This document shows positions 1 through 4,971 of a stretch of DNA of 6,640 nucleotides, piece by piece. The stretch is taken from assembly GCA_018656855.1 (NCBI GenBank), contig JABHYP010000216.1, forward strand, positions 1 to 6,640. Direction: 5' to 3'. The stretch comes from Candidatus Latescibacterota bacterium. Its GTDB lineage: Bacteria > Latescibacterota > Latescibacteria > Latescibacterales > Latescibacteraceae. The notes below the pieces were generated by a model, which was not told the origin of the DNA, made no database searches, and worked only from the letters and a program-made list of their open reading frames with translations. The translations under genes and the position numbers were made by a program. Each line of letters begins with the position of its first letter. Positions within the stretch are counted from its first letter, which is position 1.

Positions 1-237
1 CATATATGCTGGACCGCCTCCGGATGCAAACACCGGAAGGCCTGCAAGTCCGACACCGGTATACAGAAGCATGGCTGCGGCGCCGCTTCGAGGCCCCAGG
101 CAGTATCCTGTGACAAGCGCGGTAAAAGACTGCATCGTAAGCGGAACAGGCCCTATGGGTATCCTGATATAGGCTGACACCGACATAATAGCCGCAAAAA
201 GGGCGACACGTGTTATTGTACGAGTTCGGGTATTCAA
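1..237 (-). CDS. bioY: BioY-family biotin transporter (S component), N-terminal part, cut by window edge
   Basis: Membrane substrate-binding component for biotin uptake, working alone or with an ECF energising module. Seventy-nine codons are present, running leftward off the window; BioY proteins are usually near 190 aa. What is visible: a short basic N-terminus (NTRTRTITR), a first hydrophobic helix from about residue 11 (VALFAAIMSVSAYI), then the family-typical IRIPIGPVPLTMQSF stretch (24-38), a second helix, and GLPVFASGGG (66-75), another BioY hallmark. The start is taken as TTG at 237-235 because it gives the usual N-terminal length and has GGAA nine bases upstream. The reading frame stays open upstream to a TAA at 267-265 but has no ATG there, and the first internal ATG (residue 18) lies inside the first helix. 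It is divergent from the YchF gene. No biotin synthesis gene is in view. The family call is firm; the start codon is less so. Confidence 0.9.
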   Translation of the reverse strand, partial: MNTRTRTITRVALFAAIMSVSAYIRIPIGPVPLTMQSFTALVTGYCLGPRSGAAAMLLYTGVGLAGLPVFASGGGPAYM

Positions 238-238
238 G

Positions 239-259
239 GTTTCATGTTCCAGGTTACAA
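239..259 (-). repeat. Three-unit heptad repeat array before bioY
   Basis: Read on the minus strand, three consecutive 7-nt units (TTGTAAC at 259-253, CTGGAAC at 252-246, ATGAAAC at 245-239) share the pattern xTGxAAC. The TTG start at 237-235 lies immediately beyond. A further isolated TTGTAAC lies at 275-269, off the 7-nt phase. The middle unit contains GGAA nine bases before the start codon and is the best ribosome binding site for bioY. The same consensus appears on the plus strand before the divergent gene. Confidence 0.6.
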
Positions 260-276
260 GTTTTTTATGTTACAAG

Positions 277-305
277 ATAAAACGGTAATTGGAATAAAAA
301 TACAA
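277..305 (-). promoter_or_regulatory. Weak candidate sigma-70 promoter for bioY
   Basis: On the minus strand, TTGTAT (305-300) and TTTTAT (282-277) are separated by 17 bases, the right geometry but only 3/6 and 4/6 matches to the consensus hexamers. It is the best pair I found between the two divergent starts. The rest of 261-400 is very AT-rich and holds no recognisable gene. Confidence 0.25.
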
Positions 306-412
306 AATAATTATTTTCTTAGTAAATGATTGTTTGATTATTAAATGATGCTATTGTTTTTTCCTATATATATGAAAAATATTAATATTATTTGTGTTAA
401 AGGTGTGTATCC

Positions 413-447
413 TTTGAACTTGAAACCTTAAGCTTGAAACTTGGAAC
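413..447 (+). repeat. Five-unit heptad repeat array before the YchF gene
   Basis: Five contiguous 7-nt units with consensus TTGAAAC: TTTGAAC at 413, TTGAAAC at 420, a degenerate CTTAAGC at 427, TTGAAAC at 434, TTGGAAC at 441. The last unit carries GGAA (443-446), nine bases before the ATG at 456, so the repeat appears to provide the ribosome binding site. The array mirrors the minus-strand array at 239-259 across the divergent spacer. Confidence 0.7.
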
Positions 448-455
448 TGATTTTT

Positions 456-1508
456 ATGAAAACAGGAATAACAGGGCTGCCGTATTCAGGGAAAACCACG
501 CTTTTCTGCGCGCTTACAGGACAGGATTACGAATCGCTCCCGCATGGAAAGGATATTCATCTCGGCACTGTCAGGGTGCCGGATGAGCGGCTTGACAGGC
601 TTTATGAGATGTTCAAGCCTAAGAAGAAAACCCTCGTTAACATGGAATACTTTGATGTAAAGGGGCATACTTCCGGACAGAGCAAGACGATGGAACCTAA
701 AGAGCTTCAGGCTTTCAAAAACGCCAACTCCCTTATCTTGGTGCTTGATGCGTTTAATGAAGGAGCTAACCCCCGCGGCGATTTTGACAGTATCATCGAA
801 GAATTCGCATTAAATGATCTGGTTGTTGTAACCAACAGGCTCGATAGACTCGAAAAAGAACTCAGGAGCGGTAAACACGATGAGCAAGTGCTGGAAAAGG
901 CTATACTAGAGAAATGCCGCGATACACTTGAGAGTGAAGGCGTTCTGGGAGACCTGAAATTCGGACATGAAGAAGAAAAGGTGCTCAAGGGTTTTCAGTT
1001 CCTGTCCCTTAAACCCCTGCTTATCGTCATCAATATTTCCGAAGCAGCACTTTTGTCCGGCGTTGCAGGGAAATACGAAAAACAGTTCGATGAAATCAGT
1101 AATACCGTATGCACATCGATTTGCACGGAAATTGAAATGGAAATCGCTTTGCTTGATGTGAATGACCGCCCGGCGTTTCTTGAATCGATGGGTATAAAAG
1201 AAACCGCGCTTGAGAAGGTTATTCGATTGAGTTATGAGAGTCTCGGGCTGATATCCTTTTTTACAGCAGGTGGAACCGATGAAGTGAGGGCATGGACAGT
1301 TCGGAAAGGAACGCCTGCTCCCGAATGCGCGGGTGTGATCCACTCCGACATGGAACGTGGCTTCATACGTGCAGAGGTGGTCTCTTTTGATGATCTCATG
1401 AGTTCAGGCTCATTCAAGGCAGCACGCGAAAAAGGGCTTTTGCGGATCGAAGGAAAAAGTTATGTTGTTCAGGACGGTGATATTGCAACCATACTTTTCA
1501 ATGTATAG
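456..1508 (+). CDS. ychF: Divergent YchF/OLA1-family P-loop NTPase
   Basis: A 350-aa TRAFAC-class NTPase of the Obg/YchF branch; YchF proteins prefer ATP, bind ribosomes and influence stress responses. Visible motifs: Walker A GLPYSGKTT (residues 7-15, usually GLPNVGKST), a DVKG that may be the DxxG motif (67-70), and NISE at 193-196, matching the NxxE that replaces the GTPase NKxD in YchF. The C-terminal 85 residues are a clear YchF TGS-like (DUF933) domain: FFTAGGTDEVRAW, then GVIHSDMERGFIRAEV, then VVQDGDIATILFNV at the very end. The ATG at 456 is chosen because it puts the P-loop at the family position; an in-frame TTG at 441 lies inside the heptad repeat. It is odd in the middle: the family stretch GLVKGA...GEGLGN after DxxG is not recognisable and is replaced by a Lys/Ser/Glu-rich segment. 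It is followed 14 nt later by greA, probably co-transcribed. This is a divergent subfamily member, so biochemical equivalence to E. coli YchF is not assured. Confidence 0.85.
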   Translation: MKTGITGLPYSGKTTLFCALTGQDYESLPHGKDIHLGTVRVPDERLDRLYEMFKPKKKTLVNMEYFDVKGHTSGQSKTMEPKELQAFKNANSLILVLDAFNEGANPRGDFDSIIEEFALNDLVVVTNRLDRLEKELRSGKHDEQVLEKAILEKCRDTLESEGVLGDLKFGHEEEKVLKGFQFLSLKPLLIVINISEAALLSGVAGKYEKQFDEISNTVCTSICTEIEMEIALLDVNDRPAFLESMGIKETALEKVIRLSYESLGLISFFTAGGTDEVRAWTVRKGTPAPECAGVIHSDMERGFIRAEVVSFDDLMSSGSFKAAREKGLLRIEGKSYVVQDGDIATILFNV

Positions 1509-1522
1509 AAGGAAAAATTATT

Positions 1523-1993
1523 ATGGCTTACACAAATATTACAAGAGCAGGTGAGAAAAAATTACATGAAGAATTAAAACACCTCAAGGAAGTGAAGCGG
1601 CCACAGGTGCTTGCGGCGCTCCAGGAAGCGCGTCGCAAGGGGGATCTTTCGGAAAATGCCGAATACGATGCGGCAAAAGAAGAAAAAAACTTTGTCGAAA
1701 CCCGAATCCAGCAGGTTGAGACAATTCTCCGTAGCACGCGGATTATAGATGATCTTGACATATCTGATGACAGGGCGTACATCGGCGCTCGGGTTGATCT
1801 TGAGGATATGGAAACGGGCGAAAAGATTTTTTACATTCTTGTCAGCGAGGTAGAGGCTGATTTTTCGGCAAGAAAAATCTCGACCACCTCTCCCATCGGT
1901 AAAGGGATCCTTGGAAAAGGCGAGGGTGATACGGTTGAAATTACAATACCCCGGGGGACCTTGAGATATAAAGTGACTGGTATATCCCGGTAG
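1523..1993 (+). CDS. greA: Transcription elongation factor GreA
   Basis: GreA enters the RNA polymerase secondary channel and stimulates cleavage of backtracked transcripts, rescuing stalled elongation. The 156-aa length is normal for the family. Residues 1-75 form the N-terminal coiled coil, with the tip loop GDLSENAEY carrying the two key acidic residues (D41, E44). Residues 85-156 form the FKBP-like domain, with the family motif SPIGKGILGKGEGD (123-136). The ATG start follows AAGGA (1509-1513) by nine bases, and the 14-nt gap to the YchF gene suggests one transcript. No convincing rho-independent terminator follows; the spacer 1994-2149 is AT-rich and contains the promoter at 2059-2087. 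Confidence 0.97.
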   Translation: MAYTNITRAGEKKLHEELKHLKEVKRPQVLAALQEARRKGDLSENAEYDAAKEEKNFVETRIQQVETILRSTRIIDDLDISDDRAYIGARVDLEDMETGEKIFYILVSEVEADFSARKISTTSPIGKGILGKGEGDTVEITIPRGTLRYKVTGISR

Positions 1994-2058
1994 ACAGTTA
2001 TAAGTTTAAGTTTATGGGTTATCCGTTAAATAATCATCAGAAACTATTAATAAATAAC

Positions 2059-2087
2059 TTGAATTTTCATATGTGATCTACTATAAT
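2059..2087 (+). promoter_or_regulatory. Candidate sigma-70 promoter upstream of the 120-aa gene
   Basis: TTGAAT (2059-2064, 4/6 to the -35 consensus) and a perfect TATAAT (2082-2087) are separated by exactly 17 bases. Transcription would start near 2094, leaving a leader of about 55 nt before the ATG at 2150. It could drive the 2150 gene and perhaps the kinase downstream. This is the best promoter match in the window. It is judged from hexamers and spacing only. Confidence 0.55.
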
Positions 2088-2149
2088 GTTTATTACTAAC
2101 TATTTGTAAATGAACAAGCTGAATTCTTTATAAATGAGGTTATACGCTA

Positions 2150-2512
2150 ATGGAAGAAAAAGGTGCGCAGGCGCTTCTGAAACATTATGAGGTTCTTCTG
2201 GAACTGTATGTCAAAATGGAAGGAGTTTCTCAGAAAGTTTCACGAAGTCTTGAGTCCGGTTCGCGGATAGGTGAAATTATCCCGCTGCTGAAGGAAAATG
2301 CAGCCATCACCGACCAAATCCGCGAGGAATCAGAAACCATTTCTTCCATGAAAAAAAGCCTTGCGGACCATAATCTCCTAACCGAAAGAGACCGCACACT
2401 TATAAGGGAAGCCGAACAGAACCTGACTCAAACGGTCAATCGTGTGATCGAACAGGAAACCAAAAGCAGTGATATTGCCAAAACTCAGGGAGTAAAGATT
2501 TCGCGAAAGTAA
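2150..2512 (+). CDS. Hypothetical helical protein, possibly FlgN/FliT-like
   Basis: I do not recognise this 120-aa protein with certainty. It has no Cys, no signal peptide and no membrane segment, is rich in Glu, Lys, Ser and Leu, and looks almost entirely helical. An N-terminal helix (about 5-34, ALLKHYEVLLELYVKMEGVS) is followed by a short loop, a second helix with LLKENAAITDQIREE (46-60), a third around 65-75 and a last one around 78-106; the tail is polar. A short all-helical protein of this kind, with an ExxLxLY-type first helix, resembles flagellar export chaperones FlgN/FliT, which would fit the FlrB/FlrC-like genes downstream. The similarity is one of pattern, not of diagnostic residues. 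GAGG at 2136-2139 lies ten bases before the ATG. It is 148 bp upstream of the kinase, with no clear terminator between. Confidence 0.65.
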   Translation: MEEKGAQALLKHYEVLLELYVKMEGVSQKVSRSLESGSRIGEIIPLLKENAAITDQIREESETISSMKKSLADHNLLTERDRTLIREAEQNLTQTVNRVIEQETKSSDIAKTQGVKISRK

Positions 2513-2660
2513 TGAAGGGCAGTGACAAAGGCATAAGAGATAATGGGGAAAGCAAATAATTAATTCTCAATTCAATACTTAGTTATAAAATATTACAACG
2601 GACTAATCCAAAATCCGGAGTCTTTATATTTTTGCTTGAATATTTTTTGTTGAGGAAATA

Positions 2661-4037
2661 ATGGCCAAAGACGATAATTCACACGATACAAATCAGCCTT
2701 TTGATACAGGTAGTGTTCCCGAATTAAATCATGTTCCCGCAAATATTCCTCAGGAAAACCTTGCTTTTTTAAAAGGGCTTATTGACTCATTCAATGCTTC
2801 GACTGCCAAACTCAAAGAAGCTTACACAGCGCTTCAGGAAAAAGTCGAAAACCTTAATCTCCAGCTGGAAGAAACAAACCGCGACCTCTCTGCAAGCCTT
2901 ATGGAGCAGGAACGCCTTTCTAATTATCTCACCAATATACTAGAAAGCCTGTCCTCCGGCGTTCTCGTGGTTGATACTTCGGGCATAATCACTCTATTCA
3001 ACCGGGGTGCAGAGACAATTACAGGGATAAAGGTCGACGATGCTTTGCATAGTCACTATCGCGAGGTCATGGGTTCTGAAACTCCTGAGGAGCTTACTCC
3101 GCTCTCGTCGCTTTCGACAGGCGAGGGACATTCTCAGATTGAAAAAAACCTGATATCAAAAAGCGGGAAAACCATCCCGGTCGGCTGTTCAATTTCTCCG
3201 CTGGTAAACAAATCGGGGGATATGGTTGGAGCAGTGGAGATTTTCATGGATATGACGAGAATCAAGGCGCTTGAGGATGAACTTGCATGGAAGGAAAAGC
3301 TGGCTGCGCTTGGCCAGATGGCGGCTACCATGGCGCATAAGATACGTAACCCGCTCGGCGGTATCGCTGGGTTTGCAGGGCTTCTTCAGCTTGAACTAAA
3401 GGGAAACGAGAATAACAAGCGTCTTCTCGGCAGGATCATCGAGGGTGTGGACAAGCTGGAAAGAATCGTAACAAGCCTTCTTTCGTATACATCGCCGTTG
3501 AAGCTCAAGCCGGACATAGTGAATCTTGCGGAAATTGCGGCCGATAAGATAAATTCTTTGAAAGAGGATTACGATTCGGTGCAGTTTAATATCAAGGAGC
3601 CGGAAGATTCTGTTATGATCGAGGCAGATGCGAAACAGTTAAGTGATGCAGTGGCCAGTATAGCCCGGAATGCTGTTGAAGCGATAGAAGGAAAAGGCAC
3701 TGTGGAAATTATCACGATTCCGGGAGAATCTGTATTCAAACCTCCGCACTCTGTCACCGCGCAGCTTGTGAAAACAATCCGTAAAACTTCTGAGTTTATC
3801 AAATTGCGCAAACCAGGGGCCTTGCTCCTGATAACCGATTCCGGAAAGGGAATGGCTTCCGAAGTACAGGAACAGTTGTTCGTGCCTTTTTACACAACAA
3901 AAGAAAACGGTATTGGACTGGGACTTGCGAGCGTACGGAAGATTATCGAAGCACATCATGGCGAGATATGGATAGAAAGTGTGGAGAACACAGGCACCGC
4001 AGTAGGAATAATCCTACCGCGAACATGTATGATTTAG
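2661..4037 (+). CDS. Cytoplasmic PAS-domain sensor histidine kinase (NtrB/FlrB-like)
   Basis: Autophosphorylating sensor kinase of a two-component system, 458 aa, with no membrane segment, so it senses an internal signal. Domains: a polar N-terminus (1-30); a long coiled coil (about 33-92); a PAS domain (about 93-200, starting ILESLSSGVLVVD and ending in the MDMTRIKALE linker); HisKA with H226 in MAHKIRNPLGGI; and HATPase_c with N box IARNAVEA (334-341, N337), G1 DSGKGM (393-398), F box FVPFYTTK (407-414) and G2 GIGLGLA (417-423). Coiled coil plus PAS plus AxxIRxPL resembles the flagellar FlrB/FleS group. Two oddities: the residue after the phospho-acceptor His is Lys instead of Glu/Asp, and about 25 extra residues lie between the N and G1 boxes. 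TGAGGAA (2651-2657) precedes the ATG closely. The partner is probably the NtrC-type regulator at 4972, now 934 bp away. The kinase call is firm; the flagellar role is inference. Confidence 0.93.
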   Translation: MAKDDNSHDTNQPFDTGSVPELNHVPANIPQENLAFLKGLIDSFNASTAKLKEAYTALQEKVENLNLQLEETNRDLSASLMEQERLSNYLTNILESLSSGVLVVDTSGIITLFNRGAETITGIKVDDALHSHYREVMGSETPEELTPLSSLSTGEGHSQIEKNLISKSGKTIPVGCSISPLVNKSGDMVGAVEIFMDMTRIKALEDELAWKEKLAALGQMAATMAHKIRNPLGGIAGFAGLLQLELKGNENNKRLLGRIIEGVDKLERIVTSLLSYTSPLKLKPDIVNLAEIAADKINSLKEDYDSVQFNIKEPEDSVMIEADAKQLSDAVASIARNAVEAIEGKGTVEIITIPGESVFKPPHSVTAQLVKTIRKTSEFIKLRKPGALLLITDSGKGMASEVQEQLFVPFYTTKENGIGLGLASVRKIIEAHHGEIWIESVENTGTAVGIILPRTCMI

Positions 4038-4050
4038 GTTTGATTTTAAT

Positions 4051-4089
4051 GGTTTATATTCTATATTAACCTGCATCATACGGTTAATA
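4051..4089. repeat. Two competing AT-rich inverted repeats after the kinase gene
   Basis: Arm GGTTTATAT (4051-4059) can pair with ATATTAACC (4063-4071) with one mismatch over a 3-nt loop. The second arm, as TATTAACC (4064-4071), can instead pair perfectly with GGTTAATA (4082-4089) over a 10-nt loop. The two hairpins exclude each other. No T-run follows, so neither looks like a simple intrinsic terminator. They lie 14 bases after the kinase stop codon. Confidence 0.5.
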
Positions 4090-4148
4090 AAGATATTGTG
4101 CGGTGTATAGAAAATACATGACTTGCTCTTTAAATTTAGCACAAAACC

Positions 4149-4206
4149 AGAAGATAAAATCAACTGATTTATCTTTAAGCTGACAGTTTCTTCTTAGAAG
4201 ATAAAA
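4149..4206. repeat. Iterated repeat just upstream of the cyclase stub and hicA
   Basis: The 11-mer AGAAGATAAAA occurs twice in direct orientation (4149-4159 and 4196-4206). Between the copies lies the complementary TTTATCTT (4168-4175), which pairs perfectly with AAGATAAA of either flank (4151-4158 or 4198-4205). Such clustered inverted repeats upstream of a toxin-antitoxin operon could be operator sites, but the HicB here lacks an obvious DNA-binding domain. No clear promoter hexamers were found in 4090-4259. Confidence 0.45.
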
Positions 4207-4208
4207 CC

Positions 4209-4253
4209 ATGAAAAAACACCGTAAACTTACCGCTATCATGTTTATATATTAG
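4209..4253 (+). pseudogene. 5' stub of a class III adenylate/guanylate cyclase gene, copy 1
   Basis: The 14-codon frame reads MKKHRKLTAIMFIY and stops at TAG. HRKLxAIMF matches the very start of class III cyclases, which normally continues TDIVGYTxLM. Homology breaks off just after ATG-TTT (about 4244), where AT-rich sequence leads into hicA. The stub is in frame with hicA, separated only by TAG-AAA-AAT. It has no ribosome binding site I can see. It could be a remnant of a deleted cyclase, a recombination junction or, less likely, a leader peptide for hicA. At nucleotide level 4206-4241 matches 4758-4793 at 31 of 36 positions. Confidence 0.55.
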
Positions 4254-4259
4254 AAAAAT

Positions 4260-4448
4260 ATGAAAGTCAGCGAAATAATTAAAACACTTGAAAATGACGG
4301 ATGGTATCTTGCCAGAACAAAAGGCAGTCATCGTCAATTCAAACATTCAATAAAGCCCGGAACGGTAACCGTTGCAGGGAAGCTGAGTTTGGATTTGACA
4401 CCCGGAACACAGATAAGTATATTTAAACAGGCAGGATTTAAGACATGA
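4260..4448 (+). CDS. hicA: HicA-family mRNA interferase toxin
   Basis: HicA toxins have a double-stranded-RNA-binding-like fold and cleave mRNA, stopping growth until neutralised by HicB. The 62-aa length is typical. The sequence follows the family from end to end: MKVSEIIKTLENDGWYLAR, then the catalytic motif KGSHRQFKH with His24, then KPGTVTVAGK, then LTPGTQISIFKQAGF. The usual GHxSKDL turn is altered to GKLSLDL (40-46); the catalytic His is intact, so activity is plausible. The ATG at 4260 is the first possible start, because an in-frame TAG lies at 4251. No good Shine-Dalgarno sequence precedes it, unlike hicB, which would favour antitoxin over toxin synthesis. hicB follows after 15 nt in the canonical toxin-first order. 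Confidence 0.92.
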   Translation: MKVSEIIKTLENDGWYLARTKGSHRQFKHSIKPGTVTVAGKLSLDLTPGTQISIFKQAGFKT

Positions 4449-4463
4449 AGTTGAGGTATAAAG

Positions 4464-4676
4464 ATGAAATATACTATTATCATCGAGAAAACAGAAAAAA
4501 ATTATGGTGCGTATGTGCCTGACCTTCCGGGATGTATTGCAGTTGCAGAAACTAGAACCGAGCTAATAAAACTCATTCGGGAAGCGATCAAGTTGCATCT
4601 CGAAAGTCTTAGCGGAAGCGGTGAAACAATTCCTTTGCCAAGTGCAACGAGCGAGTTAGTTGAAGTTGGAAAGTGA
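4464..4676 (+). CDS. hicB: HicB-family antitoxin, short form
   Basis: Antitoxin expected to bind and mask HicA. Its 70 residues cover the HicB partial RNase-H-like fold: MKYTIIIEKTEKNYGAYVPDLPGCIAV (1-27), then a helix ELIKLIREAIKLHLESL (33-49), then a Pro-rich tail ending ELVEVGK. AYVPDLPGC is the family hallmark. There is no C-terminal helix-turn-helix or ribbon-helix-helix as found in longer HicB proteins, so autoregulation by direct DNA binding is doubtful; short forms of this length are common. TGAGGT (4452-4457) is a good ribosome binding site about seven bases before the ATG, stronger than that of hicA. The pair sits between two cyclase stubs and separates the kinase and regulator genes. 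Confidence 0.92.
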   Translation: MKYTIIIEKTEKNYGAYVPDLPGCIAVAETRTELIKLIREAIKLHLESLSGSGETIPLPSATSELVEVGK

Positions 4677-4760
4677 AATTCAGTAAATATCCTTTATAAA
4701 ATCCCTTTAAAAACTCATTACTATATTTCAACGACCTCAGCGCATTACACGGTAATAACC

Positions 4761-4841
4761 ATGAAACAACACCGCAAATTAGCCGCTATCATGATTGCCG
4801 ATATTGTAGATTATACTGCCATGATGGGAAAGAACGAGTAG
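4761..4841 (+). pseudogene. 5' stub of a class III adenylate/guanylate cyclase gene, copy 2
   Basis: A 26-codon frame starting MKQHRKLAAIM and continuing IADIVDYTAMMGKNE before TAG. This is the start of a class III nucleotide cyclase catalytic domain: it keeps Asp14, the position of the first metal-binding Asp in the (F/A)xDIxGYT motif, although Gly is replaced by Asp17. In the same frame after the TAG, NTLFIRKN still loosely resembles the next helix of the domain, suggesting decay by a nonsense mutation; similarity is gone by about 4880. No ribosome binding site is seen. Compared with copy 1, Leu is encoded by TTA here and CTT there, and Arg by CGC here and CGT there, which is the mark of old paralogues rather than recent duplication. 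Confidence 0.6.
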
Positions 4842-4971
4842 AATACTTTATTTATAAGGAAAAATACACAATTCTCAATTAATAAAATTATAACAACTGT
4901 CTGTAAATAACTGACTATTATAAAAATCTGAAAGCTGAAATCTGGAATCTATTTCAGGAGTAAGGAATATC
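4842..4971 (+). promoter_or_regulatory. AT-rich leader of the response regulator gene
   Basis: The spacer before the regulator carries AATTCTCAATT (4870-4880), an 11-mer also found upstream of the kinase (2562-2572), which may be a shared site or chance in AT-rich DNA. TATTAT (4916-4921) could be a -10 element but has no convincing -35 partner. At 4935-4941 CTGAAAT pairs perfectly with ATTTCAG (4951-4957) across nine bases, forming a hairpin just upstream of the ribosome binding site AAGGA (4962-4966). Confidence 0.35.
4927..4954 (+). repeat. Four-unit heptad array before the response regulator
   Basis: Units TCTGAAA (4927), GCTGAAA (4934), TCTGGAA (4941) and a decayed TCTATTT (4948) keep an exact 7-nt period. 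The core CTGAAA/CTGGAA matches the arrays at 239-259 and 413-447, giving a third gene start in this window with the repeat. Here it is too far from the GTG (24 nt) to serve as ribosome binding site. Confidence 0.55.

Noticed and set aside
253..276. BirA-type biotin operator suggested by two GTTACAAG copies upstream of bioY
   Set aside because: The copies are direct repeats 16 nt apart, whereas BirA sites are inverted with a longer spacer; one copy belongs to the heptad array.
441..455. In-frame TTG at 441 as start of the YchF-family protein
   Set aside because: It lies inside the heptad repeat, adds five residues not seen in the family and leaves the GGAA ribosome binding site inside the coding region; ATG at 456 fits the family N-terminus.
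443..458. Sigma-54 promoter suggested by TGGAAC before the YchF gene, and similar motifs before bioY and the regulator
   Set aside because: None has the GG and GC doublets at the required -24/-12 spacing; these are heptad repeat units.
707..1343. Long minus-strand open frames opposite the YchF, kinase and regulator genes
   Set aside because: They are antisense shadows with low-complexity Ser/Arg-rich translations and no family resemblance.
1994..2040. Rho-independent terminator after greA
   Set aside because: No stable GC-rich stem followed by a T-run is present.
2512..2559. A 15-codon frame overlapping the stop of the 120-aa gene (TAATG)
   Set aside because: Too short, with no recognisable pattern; the start-stop overlap alone is not evidence of a gene.
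4251..4760. Insertion sequence or transposon carrying hicAB
   Set aside because: No transposase remnant, terminal inverted repeats or clear short target duplication could be seen; the only direct repeats are the diverged cyclase stubs.
4209..4841. Functional adenylate cyclase in this region, or TAG recoded as sense
   Set aside because: No cyclase catalytic core follows either stub in any frame, and TAG ends the kinase, YchF and greA genes normally here.
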